The notes below the pieces were generated by a model that made no database searches, was not told where the DNA came from, and saw only the letters and a list, made by a program, of their open reading frames with translations. Source: Marixanthomonas sp002364245 (lineage in GTDB: Bacteria > Bacteroidota > Bacteroidia > Flavobacteriales > Flavobacteriaceae). From it: a DNA stretch of 64,000 nucleotides. Below are positions 43,656 to 53,495 of this stretch, one piece after another. Where the stretch lies: positions 62,001-126,000 of the forward strand of contig CAXAZF010000009.1 in the NCBI GenBank assembly GCA_963973455.1, in the 5' to 3' direction. Within the stretch, counting starts at the first letter, position 1. Every line of letters starts with the position of its first letter. The position numbers were made by a program, and so were the translations under genes.

Positions 43656-46025
43656 TTGAAAAGGGAAACGAACGTAAAAGCCTTCATTAAAAAACACAAG
43701 TTCAAACTTAGTGTCGTGTTCGTGGTTTTCCTTGTTTGGTTGCTTTGTCTTCCTTCCCAATTGTTTAAAACACCCACCTCAACCGTGGTTGAAAGTCGGG
43801 AAGGAATTATGATGGGCGCTCGTATTGCTGATGATGAGCAATGGCGATTTCCGAAGATCGATTCGGTGCCTCATAAATTTGAGCAATCCATTTTATATTT
43901 TGAAGACGAGTATTTTTATAGTCATCCAGGTTTTAATCCGGTTTCGATTGCAAAAGCCCTTTGGCAAAACATTACTACCGATTCCCGTCGAGGTGGAAGT
44001 ACCCTCACCCAACAAGTAATCAGGCTTTCCCGTAAAAACCAAAAACGAACGTATTTTGAAAAATTGATTGAAATATTCCAAGCTACCAGATTGGAAGCGG
44101 GAAATTCAAAAGATGAAATTTTAAATTTATATGCTTCGCATGCGCCTTTTGGCGGAAATGTAGTAGGGTTGGAAACTGCCGCGTGGCGTTATTTCGGTAT
44201 TCCGGCCAGTGAATTGAGTTGGGGACAATCGGCTGCGTTGGCGGTTTTACCTAATGCACCGGCTTTAATCTTTCCGGGTAAAAATGAACCTGTTTTAAAA
44301 CAGAAACGAGATAGGTTGTTATTAAAGTTATTTCAGAAAAATATAATAGATAAAACAACATACGAATTGGCCATCGCCGAACGATTACCCGGCAAACCCA
44401 TGCCACTTCCTGAAATCGCCCCTCATTTAACCGAAAAATCCCGCATTGAACATCCTGGTGAACGCATACAAACCACAATAGACCTTTCCTTGCAACAAAA
44501 AACCAATCGCATTGTAAAAGAGCATCATTTTCAACTAAAGCAAAATCAGATTCATAACCTTTCGGTTTTAGTTTTAGATGTTAACACCAAAGAAGTTCTA
44601 GCCTATGTAGGCAATGCACCTACTACAAAAGAACACAGTAATTATGTTGACATAATCGATAAAAACCGAAGTACCGGAAGTGTATTGAAGCCTTTTTTAT
44701 ATTCGGCTTTGTTGGATGCCGGCGAATTATTGCCCAATATGTTGGTTGCCGATATTCCAACAACTGTAAATGGCTACAGCCCTGAAAATTTTGACAACAC
44801 CTTTAACGGAGCTGTTCCGGCGAGTGTGGCTTTATCCCGTTCATTGAATGTGCCCGCCGTTAGAATGCTTCGGGAATATGGGTTGCAACGGTTTTACAAT
44901 CGGCTGCACGACGTTAAATTAAGTAGCATCGATCATCCTGCCGATTATTACGGTTTATCCTTGATTCTTGGCGGAGCGGAAAGTTCATTATGGCAAGTTA
45001 CCAGTGCCTATGCGGGACTGGCTTCGACTTTAAATTATTTCAATTCGTCTTCTAGTGAATACCGTCCGCACGAATTTACTAAACCCATTTATGTAAAAAA
45101 TAAAAGAGCTGACTTCGGAAAAAAACAGCCAAATCCTTCTGTTTTTAATGCAGGGGCTATTTACGAAGCTTTTACTGCTATGAAAGAAGTGAATCGTCCG
45201 CAAGGGGAAGAGAATTGGAGTTTTTTCAGTAATTCACAGCCTATTGCATGGAAAACGGGAACCAGTTTTGGTTTTAAAGATGCCTGGGCCGTTGGGGTTA
45301 CTCCTAAATATGCCATCGGGGTTTGGGTAGGTAATGCCGATGGAGAAGGCCGTCCTGGTTTAACTGGAATTGAAGCCGCGGCGCCTGTTTTGTTTGATGT
45401 GTTAGATGCCTTGCCATCTACTTCAAAATGGTTTGCGACACCATACGACGAACTGACTGAAGCTGAAATATGCCAAAAAAGTGGCCATTTGGCCAATGTA
45501 TTTTGTACGGAAACGGTTTCAGAATTTATTCCGAAGAACGGGTTGAAAACAGAACCTTGTCCGTATCATCAAAAAGTGTTTTTAAATGCTTCGGAAACTG
45601 CGCGCGTAAACTCATCTTGTTATGAATTATCTGAAATGAAACAAAAAAGCTGGTTTGCACTTCCGCCTGTCATGGAATATTACTATGCACCATTACATCC
45701 CGAATATAAGCCCTTACCTACTTTTAAAAATGATTGTTTGCAAGAAGGAGAAAATTTGATGGAGTTTATAGTTCCGAAGAAAAACGAAACCATTTTATTG
45801 GCAAAAGATTTTAACGAAACCACACAAGAATTAATCTTCAAACTCGCACACCGCGACCCAGAACGAACCGTGTATTGGTACTTGGATTCAGAATATATAG
45901 GGTCAACCGAAACTTTTCACGAGATTTCCGTTTTAATAAAACCGGGAGCTTATCTATTGACTGCCACCGATGCCCAAGGAAATGAAGTGAAGCAACTCAT
46001 AAAAGTGGCCTTAGCATCTAATTAA
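43656..46025 (+). CDS. pbpC: Penicillin-binding protein 1C (glycosyltransferase/transpeptidase)
   Basis: A bifunctional peptidoglycan synthase of 789 residues using start TTG 43656; no in-frame ATG lies nearby, and the ATG at 43640 reads a different frame that ends soon. One membrane anchor is at about residues 15-35. The glycosyltransferase region has FEDEYFYSHPGFN and RRGGSTLTQQVIRL. The transpeptidase has SVLK (Ser342-Lys345), SRSLN and KTG (533-535). The C-terminal BiPBP_C part follows at about 690-789. It comes 33 bases after the alpha-2-macroglobulin gene and is thought to repair walls damaged when that defence is triggered. Confidence 0.93.
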   Translation: MKRETNVKAFIKKHKFKLSVVFVVFLVWLLCLPSQLFKTPTSTVVESREGIMMGARIADDEQWRFPKIDSVPHKFEQSILYFEDEYFYSHPGFNPVSIAKALWQNITTDSRRGGSTLTQQVIRLSRKNQKRTYFEKLIEIFQATRLEAGNSKDEILNLYASHAPFGGNVVGLETAAWRYFGIPASELSWGQSAALAVLPNAPALIFPGKNEPVLKQKRDRLLLKLFQKNIIDKTTYELAIAERLPGKPMPLPEIAPHLTEKSRIEHPGERIQTTIDLSLQQKTNRIVKEHHFQLKQNQIHNLSVLVLDVNTKEVLAYVGNAPTTKEHSNYVDIIDKNRSTGSVLKPFLYSALLDAGELLPNMLVADIPTTVNGYSPENFDNTFNGAVPASVALSRSLNVPAVRMLREYGLQRFYNRLHDVKLSSIDHPADYYGLSLILGGAESSLWQVTSAYAGLASTLNYFNSSSSEYRPHEFTKPIYVKNKRADFGKKQPNPSVFNAGAIYEAFTAMKEVNRPQGEENWSFFSNSQPIAWKTGTSFGFKDAWAVGVTPKYAIGVWVGNADGEGRPGLTGIEAAAPVLFDVLDALPSTSKWFATPYDELTEAEICQKSGHLANVFCTETVSEFIPKNGLKTEPCPYHQKVFLNASETARVNSSCYELSEMKQKSWFALPPVMEYYYAPLHPEYKPLPTFKNDCLQEGENLMEFIVPKKNETILLAKDFNETTQELIFKLAHRDPERTVYWYLDSEYIGSTETFHEISVLIKPGAYLLTATDAQGNEVKQLIKVALASN

Positions 46026-46077
46026 AAATTGTGTATTCCTCTTTAATTTCATTTAACAAAAGTTTAACATGTAATTA

Positions 46078-46095
46078 GTTCGGTAGTTTCCGAAC
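46078..46095. promoter_or_regulatory. Inverted repeat operator before the MarR/GbsR-type gene
   Basis: GTTCGG and CCGAAC are perfectly complementary around TAGTTT, just upstream of the -7 motif at 46102-46109. This is a likely autoregulatory binding site. Confidence 0.5.
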
Positions 46096-46101
46096 CAATA
46101 C

Positions 46102-46109
46102 TATCTTTG
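46102..46109 (+). promoter_or_regulatory. Promoter -7 motif of the efflux operon regulator
   Basis: TATCTTTG is a perfect TAnnTTTG, 15 bases before the ATG at 46125. The inverted repeat at 46078-46095 lies between -33 and -7, so a bound regulator would block polymerase. Confidence 0.55.
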
Positions 46110-46124
46110 CTAAAATTTATTTTA

Positions 46125-46613
46125 ATGCAGAATATTTCAGAAGAAAAATGCAAACTCGTAGAAGAGCTAGGTTTAAACTTTGAAGAAAAGCACAACCTAC
46201 CCCCTCTTGCCGGTAGAATTTATGCGGTTATGATACTTTCTAATGTTGAAGGTCACAGTTTTGAAGACATTATAGAAATAACATGTGCCAGTAAAAGCTC
46301 TGTTTCAACCAACCTTAATTTGTTGGTACAATTAAAGTTTATTGAATATTTCACAAAAACTGGAGATCGCAAACGGTATTTCAGAACGACTAAAAACTAT
46401 CTGCGGATTACCTTGGAAGAATATCTCGAGTCTATTGAAAAAGAATTGAATTTGGTCAAAAAAGTGAATTCTTTCAACAAAGAGCACAATCCAGAAAAGT
46501 TCAAAAAAAATAAAAATCTTGGCCTCATATTTCAAGAATATTTAACCACACAAAAAGAAAATTTAGAAACTACCATTCAAAAGATGATCATGTTTAAAAA
46601 AGAACTTGATTAA
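46125..46613 (+). CDS. MarR/GbsR-type winged-helix regulator
   Basis: The ATG at 46125 gives 162 residues and follows the -7 motif, so the longer frame from 46107 is rejected. The winged-helix region is at about residues 25-85 with the recognition stretch DIIEITCASKSSVSTNLNLLVQLKFIEYF and the wing KTGDRKRYFRTT. The remaining helices resemble GbsR-family regulators of choline/efflux genes. It directly precedes the RND adaptor gene (19 bases), and an inverted repeat sits in its promoter, so local autoregulation and control of the pump are likely. Confidence 0.82.
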   Translation: MQNISEEKCKLVEELGLNFEEKHNLPPLAGRIYAVMILSNVEGHSFEDIIEITCASKSSVSTNLNLLVQLKFIEYFTKTGDRKRYFRTTKNYLRITLEEYLESIEKELNLVKKVNSFNKEHNPEKFKKNKNLGLIFQEYLTTQKENLETTIQKMIMFKKELD

Positions 46614-46632
46614 TTGTAAATTTTAAATAGCT

Positions 46633-47757
46633 ATGAAAAAAAATAAATTGTTAATACTTCTTTTCTTATCTACATTGGCATTAACTTCCTGTGGAAGCGA
46701 TAAAAAAGAGCAAGCTCAGGGATCGCAAGGCCCTATGCCATTTCCTGTAATAGAAGTGCCTGTGAAAACAACGACAGCGTACACCAACTATCCTACAAGT
46801 ATTGAAGGTGTGGTAAACAGTGAAATACGTGCAAAAGTTTCAGGATATGTAACCAATGTTTTGGTTGATGAAGGGCAAAAAGTACATAAAGGTCAATTAC
46901 TTTTTAAGCTTGAAACACAATCGCTAAGTCAAGATGCAGCAGCAGCAAAGGCAAATGTAAATGCGGCGCAAGTGGAAGTTAACAAACTAAGACCTTTGGT
47001 TGAAAAAAATATTATAAGCAATGTTCAATTGGAAACGGCAAAAGCAAAATTGGCACAAGCGCAAAGCAATTACAATAGTATTGCCGCCAATATTGGGTAC
47101 GCAAACATTAAAAGCCCGGTTAACGGGTATGTGGGAGCTATTCCTTTACGGGAAGGGGCTTTGGTAAGTCCTTCTTCCCAAACACCACTTACAACTGTTT
47201 CAGACATTAGTGATATATATGCCTATTTTTCAATGAATGAAAAGGAATACCTTGATTTTATTCAAAATACCGAAGGGGAAAATATTGAAGAAAAAATAAA
47301 AAAACTTCCAAAGGTTAGATTGGTTTTGGCAAATGGTAATCTTTATGAACACGAAGGAAAAATTGAAACAATTAATTCTCAAGTAAATGTAAACACAGGA
47401 ACCGTTTCATTTAGGGCAATTTTTTCAAATCCTAAACGGTTGCTTTCCAATGGATATAGTGGGAAAATACAAATTCCGCAAACGTTTGAAAATGCCATTG
47501 TAATCCCAGAGTTTTCAACTTATGAGAGACAAGGTAAAGTCTACACCTACAAAGTTCAAGGAGATAGTATTGCGGTTTCTACCCCTATTGAAATTACCGA
47601 TCGGGTAAATAATTTGATTATAGTACAATCAGGTATTAAAGAAGGTGATAAAATTGTTGCCAAAGGAGTTGGTAAATTACGAAATAACGCACCTATTACT
47701 CCTCAACCTGTTTCTTTTGACAGTATTGCCAAAGGGTTAGAACAAGCATTTAAATAA
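46633..47757 (+). CDS. RND efflux periplasmic adaptor (MFP) lipoprotein
   Basis: The 374-residue lipoprotein (Cys20 in LTSCGSD) bridges inner-membrane pump and outer-membrane channel. The lipoyl region is seen as VRAKVSGYVTNVLVDEGQKVHKGQLLFKLE-like text (about 55-90). A coiled hairpin (about 95-150) and the SPVNGYVGAIPLREGALVSP return strand follow, and the C-terminal beta-barrel domain is intact. It starts 19 bases after the regulator and ends six bases before the pump gene. Confidence 0.93.
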   Translation: MKKNKLLILLFLSTLALTSCGSDKKEQAQGSQGPMPFPVIEVPVKTTTAYTNYPTSIEGVVNSEIRAKVSGYVTNVLVDEGQKVHKGQLLFKLETQSLSQDAAAAKANVNAAQVEVNKLRPLVEKNIISNVQLETAKAKLAQAQSNYNSIAANIGYANIKSPVNGYVGAIPLREGALVSPSSQTPLTTVSDISDIYAYFSMNEKEYLDFIQNTEGENIEEKIKKLPKVRLVLANGNLYEHEGKIETINSQVNVNTGTVSFRAIFSNPKRLLSNGYSGKIQIPQTFENAIVIPEFSTYERQGKVYTYKVQGDSIAVSTPIEITDRVNNLIIVQSGIKEGDKIVAKGVGKLRNNAPITPQPVSFDSIAKGLEQAFK

Positions 47758-47763
47758 GAAAGT

Positions 47764-50700
47764 ATGTTAAAGATATTTATTGAAAGACCGGTATTATCAA
47801 CCGTAGTTTCCATTATATTGGTGATTTTGGGGGTTTTAGGAATTACAACACTCCCTACCACGCAGTACCCTGAAATTGCACCTCCCACAGTTCAAGTAAC
47901 AGCAAACTATCCCGGTGCCAATGCACAAACAGTTCTGGAGAGTGTGATCATTCCTATTGAAGAACAAATAAACGGGGTGGAAGGAATGACATATATTACT
48001 TCTACAGCCAGTAATAGTGGTCGTGCAAGTATACAAGTGTTTTTTGATCAAGGTACCGATCCCGATATTGCAGCAGTAAACGTACAAAACAGGGTGGCGC
48101 GTGCTAATTCTTTGCTTCCTGTTGAAGTAACACAGTCTGGGATAATTACACAAAAACAGCAGACAAGTGCTTTAATGTTTCTCACCACGTATTCTGAAAA
48201 TGAAGAATACGATGCAACTTATATTCAAAACTATTTGAATATAAATGTGCTTCCAGAATTAAAACGTATTAATGGCGTGGGTGACGTTAGTGTATTCGGA
48301 AGTAAAAATTACGCCATGCGTATCTGGCTGCAACCTGAAAAACTTGCCGCCTATAACTTGGTTCCAACAGATATAACGACCGCTATTGACGAACAGAGCC
48401 GTGAAGCCGCTGCAGGGGCTTTAGGACAGAATAATGCTGAATCATTTGAATATGTCTTAACCTATTCCGGTCGTTATAAAGAAGAATCTCAATATGAAGA
48501 TATTGTAATCAAAGCATTGGATAATGGGAAGTTTTTGACCTTAAAGGATGTTGCTGAAATTGAATTGGATGCTGAAGGATATAATGCCATTTCATTCACC
48601 AATGGTAATCCAGGTGTAAGTATGGCGGTTTACCAAACGGCAGGATCAAATGCCCAGGAAATTATTGAAATTATCCATGAAAAAATGGGAGATCTTTCTG
48701 CAGATTTTCCAAAAGGGATGAAATATGTAGTGAATTTTGATACCAATGAATTTTTAACAGCCTCGATAGACAAAGTACTAACCACTCTTTTTGAGGCATT
48801 TATATTAGTTTTCATTGTTGTGTTTTTGTTTCTTCAAGATTTTCGTTCTACATTGATACCTGCTATTGCTGTACCTGTTTCCATTATCGGGACTTTCTTT
48901 TTTCTTAATTTATTTGGTTATACAATTAATCTTTTAACGCTTTTTGCGTTGGTATTGGCTATTGGTATTGTGGTAGATGATGCCATTGTGGTGGTGGAAG
49001 CTGTGCATGCCAAACTTGAGGAAGGATCAGAAAATGCGTTAAAGGCAACCCGTTCGGCGATGGATGAAATTACCGGAGCAATTGTTTCCATTACGTTGGT
49101 AATGGCTGCGGTATTTATTCCTGTAACTTTTATTACAGGCCCTACAGGTGTGTTTTACGAACAATTTGGCGTTACTTTAATGGTTGCCATAGGTATTTCG
49201 GCAGTGAACGCATTAACATTAAGTCCTGCCTTAAGCGCACTTTTCTTAAAACCTCATACTGAAAAAGGTAAAAAGAAAAATTTATTACAACGGTTTTTTA
49301 CTGGGTTTAACGCTGGTTTTAAAGCAACAACCAATAAATATGTTAAATCACTAGGGTTTTTATATAAGCACAAATGGATAACAGCAGTCATACTTATCGC
49401 AGCTACCGGTGCAATTTTATGGGCAGCCAAGACTACCCCAACCGGTTTTGTACCTGATGAAGACCGTGGATTGATTTTTGCCAATATTGAGCTTCCCGCA
49501 GGTGCAACATTAGACCGTACAGTTGGTGTACAAAAAGAGCTGGAAGCAAAGGCCAAAAGCATTCCTGGAGTTAGCGATATCTCATTAGTAAGTGGTTTTA
49601 GTATTATTAGTGGTGCCGGCAGCAATTATGGGATAGGTTTCATTAAACTGGATAATTGGAGCGAACGGGAAGAGGATTCAAAATCAGTAGAAGCCATTAC
49701 TGGCCAACTATTTGGAATTGCCGCTACCATCCCCGATGCCAATATTTTATTCTTTGCACCTCCTTCGGTGCCTGGTTTTGGAGCATCTTCGGGTTTTGAA
49801 TTGCAAGTTTTGGATCAGTCTGGAGGAAGTTTTTCTGAACTGAGCCAAGTAACCCAAGAATATTTACAAACACTTTCACAACGTCCGGAAATTCAATATG
49901 CTCAAAGCTCTTTTAATGTAAACTACCCGCAATATGAAATTGATGTAAATATTTCAAAAGCCAAAGAAGCTGGTGTGTCGGTAAGTTCTATTCTTTCTAC
50001 TTTACAGGGTTACATAGGTAGTATTTATGCCGCTAATTTTTCACGTTTTGGAAAACAGTATCGTGTATATGTGCAAGCATTGCCAGAAGATCGAGCTACC
50101 ACCGAAAGTTTAAACAGTATGTATGTTAGAAATGATTCCGGTACTATGGCACCCATTACAGAGTTTATAAACTTAAAACGGGTATATGGCCCACAATCGG
50201 TTACACGTTTCAATCTCTTTAATTCTGCAAGTGTAAATGGAGCTGCAGCACCGGGATATTCTTCGGGTGACGCAATTGCAGCAGTTCAGGAAGTAAGCGA
50301 AACTGCTTTGCCTCAAAATTATTCTGTTGGGTTTTCAGGATTGACAAGAGAAGAAATTAATGCAGGCAATCAAACCACATTTATATTCTTGTTATGTATT
50401 GTATTTGTTTATTTTATTCTATCTGCTCAATATGAAAGTTACTTAATTCCTTTTGCGGTCTTGCTTTCTTTACCTGTTGGTGTAATGGGGGCTTATTTAA
50501 CAACGAAATTTGCAGGATTAGAGAATAATGTCTATTTCCAAATTTCGTTAATCATGTTAATAGGATTGCTCGCTAAAAATGCAATTCTTATTGTAGAATT
50601 TGCCATACAAAGGCGAAGGTCGGGTCTTAGCCGCATGGAAGCGGCTTTTGAAGGTGCAAAAGTACGGTTACGCCCTATCTTAATGACCTCTTTCGCTTTC

Positions 50701-50901
50701 ATTGTTGGGCTATTACCATTAGTGTTTTCATCAGGGATTGGAGCTCGTGGAAATAATGCCATCGGTACAGGAGCTGTTGGAGGATTATTTATAGGGACCG
50801 TGCTTGGAGTATTTATTATTCCTATTCTCTATATCTTTTTCCAATGGCTTCAAGATAAAATAAACGGAACCACCAAAAAAGAAGCTGTTGAGGCTAACTA
50901 A
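47764..50901 (+). CDS. RND efflux pump, AcrB/HAE1 type
   Basis: At 1045 residues this is a full-length AcrB-like inner-membrane transporter. It begins MLKIFIERPVLSTVVSIILV and has twelve expected spans in two repeats with periplasmic porter loops between. The proton-relay aspartates are Asp405 and Asp406 in VVDDAIVVVEAVHAKLEEG. GFVPDEDRG and the second-repeat signature LLAKNAILIVEFAIQRR are also present. The substrate range cannot be read from sequence. Confidence 0.95.
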   Translation: MLKIFIERPVLSTVVSIILVILGVLGITTLPTTQYPEIAPPTVQVTANYPGANAQTVLESVIIPIEEQINGVEGMTYITSTASNSGRASIQVFFDQGTDPDIAAVNVQNRVARANSLLPVEVTQSGIITQKQQTSALMFLTTYSENEEYDATYIQNYLNINVLPELKRINGVGDVSVFGSKNYAMRIWLQPEKLAAYNLVPTDITTAIDEQSREAAAGALGQNNAESFEYVLTYSGRYKEESQYEDIVIKALDNGKFLTLKDVAEIELDAEGYNAISFTNGNPGVSMAVYQTAGSNAQEIIEIIHEKMGDLSADFPKGMKYVVNFDTNEFLTASIDKVLTTLFEAFILVFIVVFLFLQDFRSTLIPAIAVPVSIIGTFFFLNLFGYTINLLTLFALVLAIGIVVDDAIVVVEAVHAKLEEGSENALKATRSAMDEITGAIVSITLVMAAVFIPVTFITGPTGVFYEQFGVTLMVAIGISAVNALTLSPALSALFLKPHTEKGKKKNLLQRFFTGFNAGFKATTNKYVKSLGFLYKHKWITAVILIAATGAILWAAKTTPTGFVPDEDRGLIFANIELPAGATLDRTVGVQKELEAKAKSIPGVSDISLVSGFSIISGAGSNYGIGFIKLDNWSEREEDSKSVEAITGQLFGIAATIPDANILFFAPPSVPGFGASSGFELQVLDQSGGSFSELSQVTQEYLQTLSQRPEIQYAQSSFNVNYPQYEIDVNISKAKEAGVSVSSILSTLQGYIGSIYAANFSRFGKQYRVYVQALPEDRATTESLNSMYVRNDSGTMAPITEFINLKRVYGPQSVTRFNLFNSASVNGAAAPGYSSGDAIAAVQEVSETALPQNYSVGFSGLTREEINAGNQTTFIFLLCIVFVYFILSAQYESYLIPFAVLLSLPVGVMGAYLTTKFAGLENNVYFQISLIMLIGLLAKNAILIVEFAIQRRRSGLSRMEAAFEGAKVRLRPILMTSFAFIVGLLPLVFSSGIGARGNNAIGTGAVGGLFIGTVLGVFIIPILYIFFQWLQDKINGTTKKEAVEAN

Positions 50902-50918
50902 TTCTGAAAAATTAAGAA

Positions 50919-52319
50919 ATGAAACAATTTAAAATAATAAAAATTTCAGCAATTGCATTGGCTTTCTTAACACTGCAGTCTTGCTTTGTAGCAAAAGACT
51001 ATAGCAGACCGGAAACGGTTGTAGAAACTGAATATTATAGAACTGACAAACTACCTCAAGACAGCCTATCTATGGCTTCAGTTTCTTGGAAAACATTGTT
51101 TACTGATGCGCAACTTCAAAATTATATTGAAGAAGGGTTACAAAATAACATCGACATCCGTATTGCCATACAACAAGTTTTAGCGGCTGAAGCTTACTTA
51201 AAACAAGGTAAAGCAGGTTATTTTCCTACGTTAAATGGAAATGCGACCTATACCCGCCAAGAACTTTCAGAAAACAGTCAGTTTGGAGGCCAATTTTCTA
51301 CCTTAGATCAATATCAATTGAGCGGAGGACTTTCGTGGGAAGCCGATATCTGGGGAAAAATACGCAGTAACAAACGTGCTTTTCAAGCTTCTTATTTACA
51401 AACCGTTGCGGCTCATAAAGCTGTTAAAAGTAGATTGGTAGCGAATATTGCATCGACCTATTATCAACTATTGGCATTGGATGAGCAAATACAAATTACA
51501 GAAGAAACCATTAAAACCCGATCCAATAGTTTGGAAACAACCGAAGCTTTAAAAGAAGCCGGTAATGTAACCGAAGTAGGTGTTAAACAAACTGAAGCAC
51601 AATTATACACTGCTCAAGCCATACTAATCGACTTAAAAAATGAAACGCGATTATTAGAAAACGCCATGTCTATTTTATTGGGAAGTCCCATGAAAGAAAT
51701 AACGCGAAGCGAATTAGATAACCAACAAATAAATACCGAACTAAAAACAGGCGTTCCGGCTCAATTGCTAAGCAATCGTCCCGATGTAATTGCCGCAGAA
51801 TATAATCTTGTGAATGCTTTTGAGCTAACCAATGTAGCAAGAAGCAGTTTTTATCCTTCGCTTACCTTATCAGCAACAGGAGGATTGCAAAGTTTAGACA
51901 TAGACGATTTATTTAGTGCTAGCTCTTTATTTGCAACAATTACAGGCGGTTTAATGCAACCTATTTTTAATGGACGGAAAATACGAACTCAATACGAAGT
52001 ATCGCAAGCGCAACAAGAACAGGCTCGATTGGACTTTAAGTTCACAATTTTAAATGCCAGCAAAGAAGTTTCAGATGCGATGTATTCATATGAAGCTGCT
52101 ACTGATAAAATTGAGGTAAAAGAAAAAGAAAATGAAGCCTACTCTTTAGCAACAGATTATTCCCAAGAATTGCTGGATAATGGGTTGGCAAACTACTTAG
52201 AGGTTTTAACTGCCCGTGAAAATGCGTTAAACTCAAGTTTAGATTTAGTAAATGCAAAAAATAGCCAGTTACAAGCCATTGTTGACTTGTATGAAGCCTT
52301 AGGTGGCGGTTGGCAATAG
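50919..52319 (+). CDS. Outer-membrane efflux channel, TolC/NodT family
   Basis: The 466-residue lipoprotein (Cys22 in LQSCFVAKDYSRPE) belongs to the OprM/NodT group. Two repeats of long helices are visible, with the outer-membrane barrel strands in the middle. Typical stretches are LSWEADIWGKIRSNKRA (about 140-156), LLSNRPDVIAAEYNLVNA and ANYLEVLTARENALNSSLDLV. It completes the adaptor-pump-channel set and lies 17 bases after the pump gene. Confidence 0.93.
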   Translation: MKQFKIIKISAIALAFLTLQSCFVAKDYSRPETVVETEYYRTDKLPQDSLSMASVSWKTLFTDAQLQNYIEEGLQNNIDIRIAIQQVLAAEAYLKQGKAGYFPTLNGNATYTRQELSENSQFGGQFSTLDQYQLSGGLSWEADIWGKIRSNKRAFQASYLQTVAAHKAVKSRLVANIASTYYQLLALDEQIQITEETIKTRSNSLETTEALKEAGNVTEVGVKQTEAQLYTAQAILIDLKNETRLLENAMSILLGSPMKEITRSELDNQQINTELKTGVPAQLLSNRPDVIAAEYNLVNAFELTNVARSSFYPSLTLSATGGLQSLDIDDLFSASSLFATITGGLMQPIFNGRKIRTQYEVSQAQQEQARLDFKFTILNASKEVSDAMYSYEAATDKIEVKEKENEAYSLATDYSQELLDNGLANYLEVLTARENALNSSLDLVNAKNSQLQAIVDLYEALGGGWQ

Positions 52320-52397
52320 ATCATAGTTTTCATGATTGGTTGATTGTTGATTCCTGCCCTGTAGCAATGCAGGGCGGGAATTTTTTTAAAAGAAAGT

Positions 52398-52988
52398 ATG
52401 CAAAGCGCTGACAAGAAAATAATAATTAAAACACTGGATCTTTTTAAAAAGTATGGTGTTAAAAGTGTGTCTATGGATGATATTGCTTCAGCATTAGCCG
52501 TATCTAAGAAAACACTGTACACACATTTTGACAGCAAAGACCTGCTTATTGAAAAGACTATCTTTTATATTTTTACGGAACATTTCAAAAAAATAGATCG
52601 TATACTCGAAAAAGATCTATCGCCTCTTCAAAAAATTATCCTTATTTATCGCTACGGAATCAATCAAATGATCTCGTATGATCCTGCTTTTTACTTCGAA
52701 TTAAAAAAGTATCATATTTCAGCTCATAAACACTATGAAGGCCATAAAAATGATATTATTTTTAAAACAATTTTGGGCTTATTAAAAGAAGCACAAGAGC
52801 TGAACGAAATCAGGCAAGATGTAAACCTGAATCTTTTTTGTGAAATTCATCTCTATAAAATTGATGAAATTTTAGCCGATCCAGACTTCAACACTCAATA
52901 TTCAACTCAGCAAATGCTGAACCATTTGGTCATTTATAATTTAAGAGGAATTGTCGTCGATCCTTTATTATTCTCTTACTTACCGTAA
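52398..52988 (+). CDS. TetR/AcrR family regulator
   Basis: A 196-residue protein with an N-terminal HTH (about residues 5-50): FKKYGVKSVSMDDIASALAVSKKTLYTHFDSKDLL is a clear TetR pattern. The C-terminal part is helical and binds a ligand in this family. It follows the efflux genes by 78 bases, so it is probably a second regulator of the pump operon. Its stop overlaps the convergent YCII gene by nine bases. Confidence 0.88.
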   Translation: MQSADKKIIIKTLDLFKKYGVKSVSMDDIASALAVSKKTLYTHFDSKDLLIEKTIFYIFTEHFKKIDRILEKDLSPLQKIILIYRYGINQMISYDPAFYFELKKYHISAHKHYEGHKNDIIFKTILGLLKEAQELNEIRQDVNLNLFCEIHLYKIDEILADPDFNTQYSTQQMLNHLVIYNLRGIVVDPLLFSYLP

Positions 52989-53495
52989 CGAAAACCCTTT
53001 TGCTGCCCACCAAGGGTGTATTTCTATCTCTAAACGACCTGCTTTTACCATAGGGTCCATATTTGCCAAACTATCTGCCATTTTTTGTGTTGGCACATTA
53101 TAAATAGTAATACCGCGAATGTCTCCATCATCACCAAAAGGCCCCGAAATATCTGCAAAACCTTTTTCGTACATACTCCCTAAGTGCGCTAAATGTAGTT
53201 TTTGAAGACTATCAGCTTCCTTTTTATTTTGCGATCTATTGGCACCTCGCTTTAAAAAAGCAATGAAATATTGTTGCATCAAAACGGTGTCACCAGTTTT
53301 TTCATCTACATAATCAAATATCTGGTAACCATCATTTGTCAGTTTCTCTTTGAGTTGTGCAACTGATTCCTTTTCAGTTTCCACTGTTTGTTCTTCCTTC
53401 TCTACAAAAGTATTTTCTTCTACTTTTTCCTTTGGGTTGTCGCAGCTACAAAAAGCTATTAATATTGTTATTAGTGTAATTTTAATTTTCATCAT
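52980..53495 (-). CDS. YCII-domain lipoprotein
   Basis: The 171-residue product has a lipoprotein signal (SCDNPKEK, Cys at about 18), an acidic spacer rich in E and V, and a C-terminal YCII domain at about residues 72-165. The domain is recognised by YFIAFLKRGANRSQN, HLAHLGSMYEKGFADISGPFGDDG and DPMVKAGRLEIEIHPWW. YCII proteins are small ferredoxin-like enzymes, but an exported form is unusual. It overlaps the CYTH gene by 14 bases upstream. Confidence 0.75.
   Translation of the reverse strand: MMKIKITLITILIAFCSCDNPKEKVEENTFVEKEEQTVETEKESVAQLKEKLTNDGYQIFDYVDEKTGDTVLMQQYFIAFLKRGANRSQNKKEADSLQKLHLAHLGSMYEKGFADISGPFGDDGDIRGITIYNVPTQKMADSLANMDPMVKAGRLEIEIHPWWAAKGFSLR

Noticed and set aside
43640..43690. 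ATG 43640 as the PBP1C start
   Set aside because: Its frame ends after about 16 codons and does not join the PBP1C frame.
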